DNA of 12,536 bases, taken from the NCBI GenBank assembly GCA_030041195.1, contig JASHOI010000646.1, forward strand, positions 1 through 12,536, in the 5' to 3' direction. Origin of the DNA: Streptosporangiaceae bacterium. GTDB taxonomy: Bacteria; Actinomycetota; Actinomycetes; Streptosporangiales; Streptosporangiaceae. The notes beneath the pieces are model-generated. The model saw nothing but the letters and a program-made list of their open reading frames with translations, ran no database searches and had not been told where the DNA came from. How positions within the stretch are numbered: the stretch's first letter is position 1; each line of letters starts with the position of its first letter. A program made the position numbers and the translations under genes. This document shows positions 1 to 5,584 of this stretch, piece by piece.

Positions 1-838
1 CGCCGTCCGCAAGGTCGATGCCCGGGGCCAGGTGGGCGAGGACGGCCGCCGAGGTCGGGCGCCTGCGCGGGTCGCGCTCGAGGCACGGCCGGACGACGTC
101 GGCCAGGTCGGGCGGCAGGCCGGCCAGGTCGGGCGGCTCGGTCGCGAGCCGCACCAGCACGTCCATGACGGTCTCGCCCTGGTACGGGGGATGACCGGTC
201 GCGGCGAACAGCATGGTCGCGCCCAGCGAGAACACGTCGCTGGCCATCGTCGCCTGGCGGGTGTCCCTGGCCTGTTCGGGCGCCATGTACGCGGGCGTGC
301 CCACCGCGCCTTGGGTCGCGGTGAGCTGGATCCGCTCCGCGGCCCTGGCCACGCCGAAGTCGATGACCCGCGGCCCGTCCAGGGAGACGAGTACGTTGGA
401 CGGCTTCAGGTCGCGGTGGACTAACCCGGCGCCGTGGATCGATTCAAGAGCCTCCGCGCAGCCGGCCCCGAGCCATCGCACCGCCGGCCCGGGCAGCGGG
501 CCGCAGGCGCGCACCAGCGCGCTCAGCGCGGGCGCTGGCACGTACGCAGTGGCCAGCCATGGCGCGTCCGCCTCGGGGTCGGCCGCGACGACCGCCGCGG
601 TGAAGGCGCCGCTGACCCGCCGCGCCGCGGCCACCTCGTGGGCGAAACGGGCGCGGAAATCCGGCTCCTCCGCGAGCTCGATCTTGATCGTCTTGACCGC
701 GACCAGCCGGCCAGCGGCCGAGCGGCCCAGATAGACCTGCCCCATCGCGCCGGCGCCCAGCCGGCCGATCAGCGTGTAACCACCGATCTGCTCCGGGTCC
801 CACCGGCGCAGCGGCTCGGTCAGCGAAGGCTGCGGCAA
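1..838 (-). CDS. Serine/threonine protein kinase, N-terminal kinase domain (partial, cut by window edge)
   Basis: Membrane-associated or cytosolic Hanks-type kinase that phosphorylates Ser/Thr on partner proteins. Read on the minus strand, the protein shows the whole kinase core: glycine loop GAGAMG (residues 28-33), the ATP-anchoring lysine in LVAVK (49), the alpha-C glutamate in FAHEVAAAR (68), the catalytic loop HRDLKPSN (141-148), DFG (160-162), then GTPAYMAPEQ. About 279 codons are present and the frame is still open at base 1, so any C-terminal sensor or membrane segment lies outside. I chose the TTG start at 838 because GGGAGG lies about eight bases upstream and the reading MPQPSLTEPLRRWDPEQIGG leads directly into the kinase fold. 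It diverges from the coiled-coil gene at 1176. The Shine-Dalgarno sits in a small hairpin (847-863). The kinase call is secure; its target is unknown. Confidence 0.95.
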   Translation of the reverse strand, partial: MPQPSLTEPLRRWDPEQIGGYTLIGRLGAGAMGQVYLGRSAAGRLVAVKTIKIELAEEPDFRARFAHEVAAARRVSGAFTAAVVAADPEADAPWLATAYVPAPALSALVRACGPLPGPAVRWLGAGCAEALESIHGAGLVHRDLKPSNVLVSLDGPRVIDFGVARAAERIQLTATQGAVGTPAYMAPEQARDTRQATMASDVFSLGATMLFAATGHPPYQGETVMDVLVRLATEPPDLAGLPPDLADVVRPCLERDPRRRPTSAAVLAHLAPGIDLADG

Positions 839-1175
839 TCCAGTCCCCTCCCGCTAGGGGAGGCTATCTCCCTTAGATGCCGACTGGCCAGGTTTCCGGT
901 CAGGCTGCCCGGCACCCGCGGGGCGGCCGGCCCTGCGCGCAACCGAGGGAGCAGGCACCCTTTGGGGTGGGGTGCTGGCCTCCTTGCCGCGCCCGGTGCC
1001 GCCGGATACGCTGCCTTGCAGTGGCAGCGCACAGCCTGCCCGCTTCCGAGCCAGCGACCGGCCCGCGCCGAGGGTGGCAACGAGGACAAGGGTCCACGAC
1101 TCGTGTGCATCCCCCAGTCATGCCATTCATCTTGGGCGGGCAGTCGCGGGCAGACCCGCCGGGAAGCGATGAGCC
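839..1175. other. Divergent intergenic region between kinase and coiled-coil gene
   Basis: This 337-base gap carries the 5' regions of two divergent genes. I see the SD hairpin of the kinase at its left end and a possible minus-strand -10 hexamer TAGCCT (861-866). Near the right end a short GCGGG/CCCGC hairpin (1146-1159) lies just upstream of the ATG at 1176. The GGGAAG at 1161-1166 is the only SD-like sequence for that gene. Long ORFs cross the gap on both strands but continue through real genes in other frames, so I do not call them. No terminator, RNA gene or convincing -35/-10 pair was recognised. Confidence 0.4.
847..863 (-). promoter_or_regulatory. Hairpin containing the kinase Shine-Dalgarno
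   Basis: CCTCCC (847-852) and GGGAGG (858-863) are perfect inverted arms around a five-base loop. In the minus-strand transcript the ribosome-binding GGGAGG forms the downstream arm, so folding would hide it. The start TTG follows at 838. The pairing is seen directly; a regulatory role is inference, because any GGGAGG next to a CCTCCC would look like this. Confidence 0.4.
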
Positions 1176-2084
1176 ATGACCCAGAACAAGGCCCAGAAGT
1201 CGGCCGTCCGCCAGCGCATGGCCGAGACCGGGGAGCCGTACAGCGTCGCCCGGCACATGGTGGAGGCCGGGCAGGTGCCGGAACCCCCTAAGACGGGCCG
1301 TTACGCGACGCCCCGTGACGACCATTGGTACGCCAGGATGGCCGAGGAAGCGGGTATCAGCGTCGCGGAGTTCCGGGCCCAGGAGGAAGCCGCCCGGCTG
1401 GCCGACCTGGCCGAGGACGCACAGCGGCGGGCCGACGCGGCGCAGGAGCGGGCCGACCTGGCCCAGGAGCGCGCCGAGCAGGCGGAGGAGGCGGCGGAAC
1501 TCGCCCAGGCGGCCGCCGACCTGGCCGCCGAAGCAGCCGAGCTGACCGGCAGCCGCGCCGACGAGCAGGAGCTCCAGCGCGCGCAGCAACGGGCCGACGA
1601 GGCGGCACTGGCCCGCGACCGCGCCCAGGAAGCCGCTGGCCTGGCGCAAGAGCAGGCCGAGCGCGAGCAGGAACTCGCCGGCCAGGCGGAAGAGGCGGCC
1701 GACGAGGCGGAGTCCCGGGCGGAGGAACTGGCCGAGGACTCCGATGACGAGGACTCCGATGACGAGGACGCGGAGGACTACGAGGACTTCGGGGACGACG
1801 ACGAGGATTTCGGGGACGACGACGAGGATTTCGGGGACGACGGCCCGGAGGACTGGCGGCACGACAACTGGAACTGGCAGCGGGCCGCAGGCGAGCATCA
1901 CGGCCACGGCCCGGGCCCGGACTGGAACCGCTTTGAGTACCTCGGCGACCGGCTGCAGGACCGGGTCGAGGCGTTCCGGCAGCGGTTCGACCTGGCGCGG
2001 GAACGGGCCGAGCAGATGATCAGCCAGGCCGAGCGGATCATGAACGCGACTCGCGGCGAGCCCAAGCACACCGACCAGGGCTGA
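1176..2084 (+). CDS. Coiled-coil protein with acidic Asp/Glu repeat tract, function unknown
   Basis: No known enzyme family is recognised. The 302-residue protein has four parts. The N-terminus (about 1-30) contains RMAETGEPYSVAR (14-26), resembling short N-terminal motifs I recall from various actinobacterial proteins. A long Ala/Glu/Arg/Gln-rich stretch (about 60-185) repeats ERADLAQERAEQAEEAAEL-like units and should form a coiled coil. Residues 187-223 are almost wholly Asp/Glu with three copies of EDFGDDD. The tail is Trp/His-rich and then a second amphipathic helix (RLQDRVEAFRQRFDLARERAEQ). There is no signal peptide or membrane segment, so it is probably cytosolic. The ATG has only a weak GGGAAG SD nine bases upstream. 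It stands alone, divergent from a kinase. A scaffold or nucleoid-type role is possible but is only a guess. Confidence 0.8.
   Translation: MTQNKAQKSAVRQRMAETGEPYSVARHMVEAGQVPEPPKTGRYATPRDDHWYARMAEEAGISVAEFRAQEEAARLADLAEDAQRRADAAQERADLAQERAEQAEEAAELAQAAADLAAEAAELTGSRADEQELQRAQQRADEAALARDRAQEAAGLAQEQAEREQELAGQAEEAADEAESRAEELAEDSDDEDSDDEDAEDYEDFGDDDEDFGDDDEDFGDDGPEDWRHDNWNWQRAAGEHHGHGPGPDWNRFEYLGDRLQDRVEAFRQRFDLARERAEQMISQAERIMNATRGEPKHTDQG
1734..1763. repeat. Two tandem 15-bp units in the acidic tract
   Basis: The unit GAGGACTCCGATGAC occurs twice without interruption (1734-1748, 1749-1763) and encodes EDSDD twice. It directly precedes the 21-bp units, so the acidic tract appears to have grown by two independent in-frame duplications. 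Confidence 0.9.
1782..1844. repeat. Three tandem 21-bp units encoding EDFGDDD
   Basis: Three consecutive copies lie at 1782-1802, 1803-1823 and 1824-1844. Copies 2 and 3 share a C-to-T change (GAGGATTTC instead of GAGGACTTC), and copy 3 ends GGC instead of GAC. The length keeps frame. Such a repeat can change copy number between strains and alter the length of the acidic tract. Confidence 0.95.
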
Positions 2085-2104
2085 CCGCAGCGCCGCGGCC
2101 CTGG
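2075..2104 (+). terminator. Possible hairpin terminator after the coiled-coil gene
   Basis: CCAGGGC (2075-2081) pairs perfectly with GCCCTGG (2098-2104) across a 16-base GC-rich loop. The left arm ends one base before the TGA stop of the coiled-coil gene. There is no T-run after it, which is common for actinobacterial terminators but also makes the call weak. Confidence 0.35.
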
Positions 2105-2139
2105 CGGAAAACCCGGTGCGCCCTGGTGCCCGCCCGGGC

Positions 2140-2154
2140 TAGCGTGCGTTGGTG
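2140..2154 (+). promoter_or_regulatory. TANNNT -10 and leaderless GTG start of GNAT gene
   Basis: TAGCGT (2140-2145) is followed by six bases and then GTG (2152). No Shine-Dalgarno is visible. That spacing places the transcription start on or next to the G of GTG, the arrangement of leaderless actinobacterial genes. No -35 element is obvious. Confidence 0.5.
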
Positions 2155-2685
2155 CTTGACCGCAGCGAGGCGGACCGCCCGGCGTGGCGGGTGAGTTCCG
2201 GCGAGCCAGCGCCGGACACCGTCGAGCGGCTGCTGCGGATGCTGCCCGGCTGGTTCGGCATCGAGTCCTCGGTCGTCGAGTACGTGGCGGTCGCCTGCAC
2301 CCGGCCGGCCTATCTGGCGTGGCCGGACGTCCAGCAGGCCGCCCAGCCTGGCGGCGTGCTTCCGGCTGCCCGGCCGTGCGGTGTGCTGCTCGCCGCCCGG
2401 CACTCTCCTGCCTCGGCCGAGATTTACCTCATGGCCGTGGATCCGGCGTGGCACCGTCGCGGCGCCGGGCGCGCTCTCGTGGCCGCGCTCGAGGCCGACC
2501 TGGTCGCCGACGGCGTCGAGTTCCTCCAGGTCAAGACGCAGGGGCCGGGCCGTCCCGACGCCGGCTACGAGAAGACAAGGAAGTTCTACGCCAGCATCGG
2601 CTTCCAGCCGCTGGAGGAGATCCACGGCCTGTGGCCCGGGATCCCGTGCCTGATCATGATCAAATCCCTGCGGGAGCGCCGATGA
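2152..2685 (+). CDS. GNAT-family N-acetyltransferase
   Basis: Predicted acetyl-CoA-dependent transferase acting on an unknown small molecule or protein amine in the cytosol. The core motif AVDPAWHRRGAGRALVAAL carries the RRGAGRA pyrophosphate-binding loop in mid-protein. The end (GYEKTRKFYASIGFQPLEE, then LWPGIPCLIMIKSL) matches a GNAT subgroup I recall with a KTRxFYxxxGFxPLEE signature. The start is ambiguous between TTG 2149 and GTG 2152; I prefer GTG because it sits six bases after TAGCGT and no SD exists. This gives 177 residues, normal for the family. Its last bases overlap, as ATGA, a possible 31-codon ORF. Confidence 0.9.
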   Translation: MLDRSEADRPAWRVSSGEPAPDTVERLLRMLPGWFGIESSVVEYVAVACTRPAYLAWPDVQQAAQPGGVLPAARPCGVLLAARHSPASAEIYLMAVDPAWHRRGAGRALVAALEADLVADGVEFLQVKTQGPGRPDAGYEKTRKFYASIGFQPLEEIHGLWPGIPCLIMIKSLRERR

Positions 2686-2777
2686 CCGACGGGGCGGATT
2701 TGATCTTGCCGCACGGCCCGTTTTCAGCCTCGGTAGCGGACTTGGTGATCGCGCCGGGACCGCGGCCAGGTTCATAA
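2682..2777 (+). CDS. Possible 31-aa ORF coupled to the GNAT gene
   Basis: The ATG at 2682 overlaps the GNAT stop as ATGA, the classic arrangement for translational coupling, with GGGAG a few bases upstream. It reads MTDGADLILPHGPFSASVAD and ends in GPRPGS at a TAA (2775-2777), four bases before a strong inverted repeat. The codons are GC-biased but the ORF is short and matches nothing I know. It may be an accident of frame. Confidence 0.3.
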   Translation: MTDGADLILPHGPFSASVADLVIAPGPRPGS

Positions 2778-2780
2778 GAA

Positions 2781-2825
2781 ATCTAGGAGGATCACCGGCG
2801 GCATATGCCCGCGATCCTCCTAGAT
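2781..2825 (+). terminator. Long inverted repeat, probable transcription terminator
   Basis: ATCTAGGAGGATC (2781-2793) and GATCCTCCTAGAT (2813-2825) are perfect 13-base arms. The 19-base loop holds a second palindrome, GGCATATGCC (2800-2809), so the whole segment can fold as one imperfect stem. It begins just after the TAA at 2777. The sequence after it (CTTTAGGGGG) has only a three-base T run. Position fits a terminator of the plus-strand GNAT unit and possibly a bidirectional one, but an operator for an unknown regulator is also possible. Confidence 0.6.
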
Positions 2826-2891
2826 CTTTAGGGGGCGGCAGCGATGACGGCGTTCAGCGGCGGCGATGACGGCGTTCAGCGGCGAAGGCAT
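2820..2891 (-). CDS. Possible 23-aa peptide with a full Shine-Dalgarno
   Basis: On the minus strand AAAGGAGG (2897-2904) stands five bases before an ATG (2891). It is one of the strongest ribosome-binding sites in the window. The ORF starts MPSPLNAVIAAAERR and ends PLKI before a TAG (2822-2820) that lies inside the long inverted repeat. No downstream minus-strand gene follows, so a leader peptide for a partner gene is unlikely here. The 22-bp duplication lies within the ORF and is not a multiple of three, so the two copies are read in different frames, which argues against long-standing coding constraint. Confidence 0.3.
   Translation of the reverse strand: MPSPLNAVIAAAERRHRCRPLKI
2841..2884. 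repeat. Perfect tandem duplication of a 22-bp unit
   Basis: A 22-base unit beginning GCGATGACGGCGTTCAGC is present at 2841-2862 and again, identical, at 2863-2884. Perfect identity suggests a recent slip or duplication. It lies between the inverted repeat and the operon promoter, outside any secure gene. Confidence 0.95.
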
Positions 2892-2981
2892 GGTTGCCTC
2901 CTTTCTCTGCGTTGCGCTCACCGCTTCGACCCGTATGACGAGGCGAAGCGGCCGCGGGTAACAGCCGCGCCGCTCTCGTGG

Positions 2982-3011
2982 TTGACAGCATGGCCGTGAG
3001 CGCTGTATACA
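2982..3011 (+). promoter_or_regulatory. Near-consensus sigma-70 promoter of the DinB-fold/ArsR/SRPBCC operon
   Basis: TTGACA (2982-2987) is a perfect -35, and TATACA (3006-3011) differs from the -10 consensus at one base, with an 18-base spacer. Transcription should begin near 3018, inside the palindromes that follow. It is by far the strongest promoter I can see here, as expected for a unit held off by a repressor. Confidence 0.88.
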
Positions 3012-3041
3012 ACTAGCTAGTTGTACAACTATCTAGTTGGA
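3008..3041. promoter_or_regulatory. Tandem palindromic operator over the -10 and start site
   Basis: TACAACTAGCTAGTTGTA (3008-3025) is a perfect 18-base palindrome. A second copy with one centre-proximal mismatch, AACTATCTAGTT (3027-3038), follows exactly 16 bases on. The junction makes a further 14-base palindrome, TAGTTGTACAACTA (3018-3031). Two dimers could bind side by side and cover the -10 and the start point. The ArsR-family gene in the same operon is the natural candidate for autoregulation; that pairing is inference. Confidence 0.82.
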
Positions 3042-3055
3042 ATGGAGGCGCCGCG

Positions 3056-3673
3056 ATGATGGAGCTGATCTGTGCCGAGCGCCGGGAACTCGCCGACGTC
3101 CTCGGGAGCCTCAGCGCCGAGCAGTGGCGGTCGCCGTCGCTGTGCGCCGGGTGGACGATGGCACACGTCGTCGCGCACCTGACGATGCCGTTCCGGATCA
3201 CCGAGGAAGAGTTCGCACGCGGCATGGTCGCGGCGCACGGCCAGTTCGCCGAGTTCTCCGACGCCGTGGCGGAACGAGACAGCCAGCTGCCGCAGGACGA
3301 GCTGGTCGGTGTGCTGCGGGACAACATCGACAACCCGTGGGGGCCGCCGGGCGGCGGGCAGCAGGGCGCGCTGAGCCACGACCTCATCCACGGCCTGGAC
3401 ATCGCGTGGCCGCTGTCGATCAGCTACCCGATCCCGGACCGGGCCATGACCACCGTGCTCGGCCTGATCACGGGCCAGGACGGCGCGAGCGCCTTCGGCG
3501 TCGACCTCGACGGCATCGAGCTCCGGGCCAGCGACGTCGACTGGTCGTGGGGCAGCGGCGCCCAGGCCGCCGGGCCGGGCCGCGATCTGCTGCTCCTGCT
3601 CGCCCGGCGCTCGCTCCCGCACGACGCGGTCACCGGGCCCGGCGCGCAGCGGCTCAGGGACTCCGCCCGGTGA
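3056..3673 (+). CDS. Maleylpyruvate isomerase-like, mycothiol-dependent (DinB-fold) protein
   Basis: Member of the MDMPI_N/DinB-like four-helix bundle family, whose characterised members are metal- and mycothiol-dependent isomerases or transferases; most, like this one, have no assigned substrate. The N-terminal motif LCAGWTMAHVVAHLT is typical, with H41 and the later pair in SHDLIHGLD (H108, H112) in the right places for the metal-binding histidine triad. At 205 residues it is of family size. ATG 3056 has GGAGG seven bases upstream; the adjacent ATG at 3059 is a possible alternative. It is the first gene of a three-gene operon, and its stop overlaps the next start as GTGA. Cytosolic; probably deals with an electrophilic or thiol-reactive compound sensed by the regulator. 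Confidence 0.85.
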   Translation: MMELICAERRELADVLGSLSAEQWRSPSLCAGWTMAHVVAHLTMPFRITEEEFARGMVAAHGQFAEFSDAVAERDSQLPQDELVGVLRDNIDNPWGPPGGGQQGALSHDLIHGLDIAWPLSISYPIPDRAMTTVLGLITGQDGASAFGVDLDGIELRASDVDWSWGSGAQAAGPGRDLLLLLARRSLPHDAVTGPGAQRLRDSAR

Positions 3674-4023
3674 CCACGGCCACGGCCGAGGACGACCTCA
3701 GCCTTACGTTCGCCGCCCTGGCCGACCCGACCCGGCGCGCGATCCTGACCCGGCTGGCCGACGGCGATGCGACGGTCACGCAGCTCGCCGAGCCGTTCGC
3801 GCTGACCCAGCAGGCAATCTCCAAACACCTCAAGGTGCTGGAGCGCGCCGGGCTCATCTCCCGGACCCGCGCGGCCCAATCCCGGCCGTGCCGGCTCGAG
3901 CCCGGCAGGTTCGATCCGGCCGCCGAGTGGATAAGCCGTCACCGGCAGATGTGGCAGGACCGCTACGACCGGCTCGACCAGCACCTGTCCGAGCTGGAGG
4001 CGCGGCAGGAAGGAGGAAGCTAG
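3670..4023 (+). CDS. ArsR/SmtB-family winged-helix transcriptional regulator
   Basis: The 117-residue protein contains the family opening LTFAALADPTRRAILTRLADG and a helix-turn-helix at about 35-60 (TVTQLAEPFALTQQAISKHL then KVLERAGLI). The metal-sensing cysteine motif of true ArsR/SmtB sensors (ELCVCDL) is absent; only one Cys is present, near the C-terminus. It belongs to the non-metal subgroup often encoded beside AHSA1/SRPBCC genes, as here. GTG 3670 is chosen because it overlaps the upstream stop as GTGA and leads straight into the domain; a longer in-frame extension runs back through the previous gene and is rejected. It probably represses its own operon through the palindromes at 3008-3041. 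Confidence 0.93.
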   Translation: MTTATAEDDLSLTFAALADPTRRAILTRLADGDATVTQLAEPFALTQQAISKHLKVLERAGLISRTRAAQSRPCRLEPGRFDPAAEWISRHRQMWQDRYDRLDQHLSELEARQEGGS

Positions 4024-4494
4024 TTGACCGAGCACGCCCAGCCTGCTCAGCCCGGTGAGTTCAGCTACCGGCGCGTCCACCGGGCGACCAGGGATCTGCT
4101 CTTCGACTGCCTGACCCAGCCCGAGCACCTCGCGCGTTTCTGGGGCCCGGCCGGGACCACCACCCCGACCGGCGGCATCACCGTCGACCTGCGGCCGGGC
4201 GGCGCGTTCGAGACCGTCATGGTCAACGACAGCGACGGCAGCCGGTACGCGATGCGCGCTGTCTACGTCGAGGTGCGGCGGCCGGAGCGGCTCGTGTGGC
4301 ACGAGCCCGGCGTCGAGGGGGGCATGACGACGACGATCACGTTCACCGATCTCGGCAACGGCACCACGGAGGTCGTCACGCACCAGGCCAACGTGCCGGC
4401 GATGTTCGCCACCCCGGAGGGCCGCGCCGGATTCGAGACCAGCCTGGACCGCTTCGCCGGGTACGTCGCCACGGTCACCGGACCCCAGGTCTAG
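4024..4494 (+). CDS. SRPBCC (AHSA1-like) domain protein
   Basis: START/Bet v1-like fold with a hydrophobic cavity for small ligands. Diagnostic features are the segment LFDCLTQPEHLARFWGPAG, the turn RPGGAFETVM, the later RRPERLVWHE, and TTTITFTDLGNGTTEVVTHQ. The length of 156 residues is normal. The TTG start lies directly after the TAG of the ArsR gene and has a perfect AAGGAGG seven bases upstream, so the three genes are one transcript. Pairing of an ArsR regulator with an AHSA1 protein is common in actinobacteria; the ligand is usually unknown. The stop codon shares a CTAG with the stop of the convergent oxidoreductase gene. Confidence 0.92.
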   Translation: MTEHAQPAQPGEFSYRRVHRATRDLLFDCLTQPEHLARFWGPAGTTTPTGGITVDLRPGGAFETVMVNDSDGSRYAMRAVYVEVRRPERLVWHEPGVEGGMTTTITFTDLGNGTTEVVTHQANVPAMFATPEGRAGFETSLDRFAGYVATVTGPQV

Positions 4495-5468
4495 GGCCGC
4501 CGCCCGTCGGCCCCGCCACCGTCCACGGTCAGCACGACGTTGCCGGTCTTCTGCTGCGTCTCGACGTACCTCGCGGCGTCGACGACCTGGTCGAGGGGAT
4601 AGCAGCGGTCGATGATCGCGCGGTACTCCCCCGCCTCGATGAGCTGTTTCAGGTACCGGACGTCGCGCTTGGAGAACCTGGGCAGAGGCAAGATCACTCT
4701 CTTGCCCCCGATCCGCGTCCACGCGGCCAGGACAATGTTCCGCACCCGGTCGGTGGCGACGTAGATCCCGCCGGGCTCCAGTGACCCCTTGCACCGCCGG
4801 AACGAGTGCTTGCCGACGGCGTCGTAAATGACGTGGTATCTCTGCCCGTTCGCTGTGAAGTCTTCCTGCGTGTAGTCCAGGACCTGGTTGGGCCCGAGCA
4901 AGCTGACGATCTCCACGTTCTTGGTGTTGCACACCGCGGTGACGTCGGCATCGAAGTGCCTGGCCAGCTGAACGGCCGCGGTGCCGATCGAACCCGACGC
5001 GCCATAGACGAGGATCCGCTGCCCCTTGCGCAGGCCCGCCCGCCGCAGCGCGGCCAGCGCGTTGAGCCCGCCGTCGCACACCGCCGCGGCCTCTTCGAAG
5101 CTCATTCCGGGAGGCTTGTGCGCGATCAGGCCGCCGCCCGGCACGCAGACGAATTCCGCGTGCGCGCCGAACAGCCACGGGTTCAGGCCGAAGACCTGGT
5201 CGCCGACGCCGAACTCGGAGACCTTCGGCCCGACCGCAGCCACCTCTCCGGCCAGCTCGCTGCCGAGTATCCGCCGCCTTGGCCGGCGGACGCCGGCCAG
5301 CAGCCGCCAGATGAACGGGCTGGCGGCGCGGAGATGGCAGTCGGTGCGGTTGACCGTCGTGGCCTTGACGCGCACCAGGACCTCGTCGTCCTTCGGCACC
5401 GGCCGGTCGACGTCTTCGACCCGCAGCACGTCGGGCGGCCCGTACCTGTCGCAGACAACTGCCCTCAT
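4491..5468 (-). CDS. Zinc-independent MDR-family NAD(P)H oxidoreductase (quinone-reductase-like)
   Basis: Medium-chain dehydrogenase/reductase of 325 residues. The N-terminal GroES-like part opens MRAVVCDRYGPPDVLRVEDV and contains KATTVNRTDCHLR and ELAGEVAAVG. The Rossmann segment ILVYGASGSIGTAAVQLARH (about 152-171) has the AxGxxG-type loop favouring NADPH. The structural-zinc four-cysteine lobe is missing, placing it with quinone oxidoreductases and enoyl reductases rather than zinc alcohol dehydrogenases. An in-frame ATG at 5519 would add 17 residues rich in Cys and Arg that do not look like the domain; I prefer ATG 5468, although its SD (GGTGG) is weak. It converges on the SRPBCC gene and diverges from a GNAT gene. 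The substrate is unknown. Confidence 0.92.
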   Translation of the reverse strand: MRAVVCDRYGPPDVLRVEDVDRPVPKDDEVLVRVKATTVNRTDCHLRAASPFIWRLLAGVRRPRRRILGSELAGEVAAVGPKVSEFGVGDQVFGLNPWLFGAHAEFVCVPGGGLIAHKPPGMSFEEAAAVCDGGLNALAALRRAGLRKGQRILVYGASGSIGTAAVQLARHFDADVTAVCNTKNVEIVSLLGPNQVLDYTQEDFTANGQRYHVIYDAVGKHSFRRCKGSLEPGGIYVATDRVRNIVLAAWTRIGGKRVILPLPRFSKRDVRYLKQLIEAGEYRAIIDRCYPLDQVVDAARYVETQQKTGNVVLTVDGGGADGRRP

Positions 5469-5569
5469 CGCCACCGCGCCCCTTGCCCGCTGCCCGCAGC
5501 AACCACTTAACCGGTCCACGCGAGAAACGCTGCCCGGGGTTCAGCCCGTCCGGCTTCCGCCCGGCTACG

Positions 5570-5584
5570 TAATATCGGCTCGTG
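5570..5584 (+). promoter_or_regulatory. TANNNT -10 and leaderless GTG start of second GNAT gene
   Basis: TAATAT (5570-5575) is a good -10 and is followed by exactly six bases and GTG (5582). No SD precedes the start. The arrangement is the same as at 2140 and 9090. Confidence 0.55.

Noticed and set aside
900..2069. 389-codon minus-strand ORF, Leu/Val/Gly/Arg-rich
   Set aside because: It is antisense to the coiled-coil gene. Its repeated VVPEILVV segments are the complement of the acidic repeats, and it has no domain.
2781..2840. Restriction-site-like run (CATATG, AGATCT) suggesting a cloning scar or vector
   Set aside because: The sites fall inside a natural-looking inverted repeat and no vector sequence surrounds them; six-base sites occur by chance.
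2785..2905. Pieces resembling the 16S rRNA 3' end (GGATCACC and CCTCCTTTCT)
   Set aside because: They are separated by about 100 bases with no other rRNA sequence. One is part of an inverted repeat and the other is the complement of a Shine-Dalgarno.
3008..3041. Palindromes as a transposon end or recombination site
   Set aside because: Position over the -10 and start of a near-consensus promoter, with 16-base phasing and a regulator in the operon, fits an operator better; no recombinase is nearby.
3037..3669. Long N-terminal extension of the ArsR gene
   Set aside because: The upstream part is a shadow of the DinB-fold gene. The GTGA overlap at 3670 gives a normal-length regulator.
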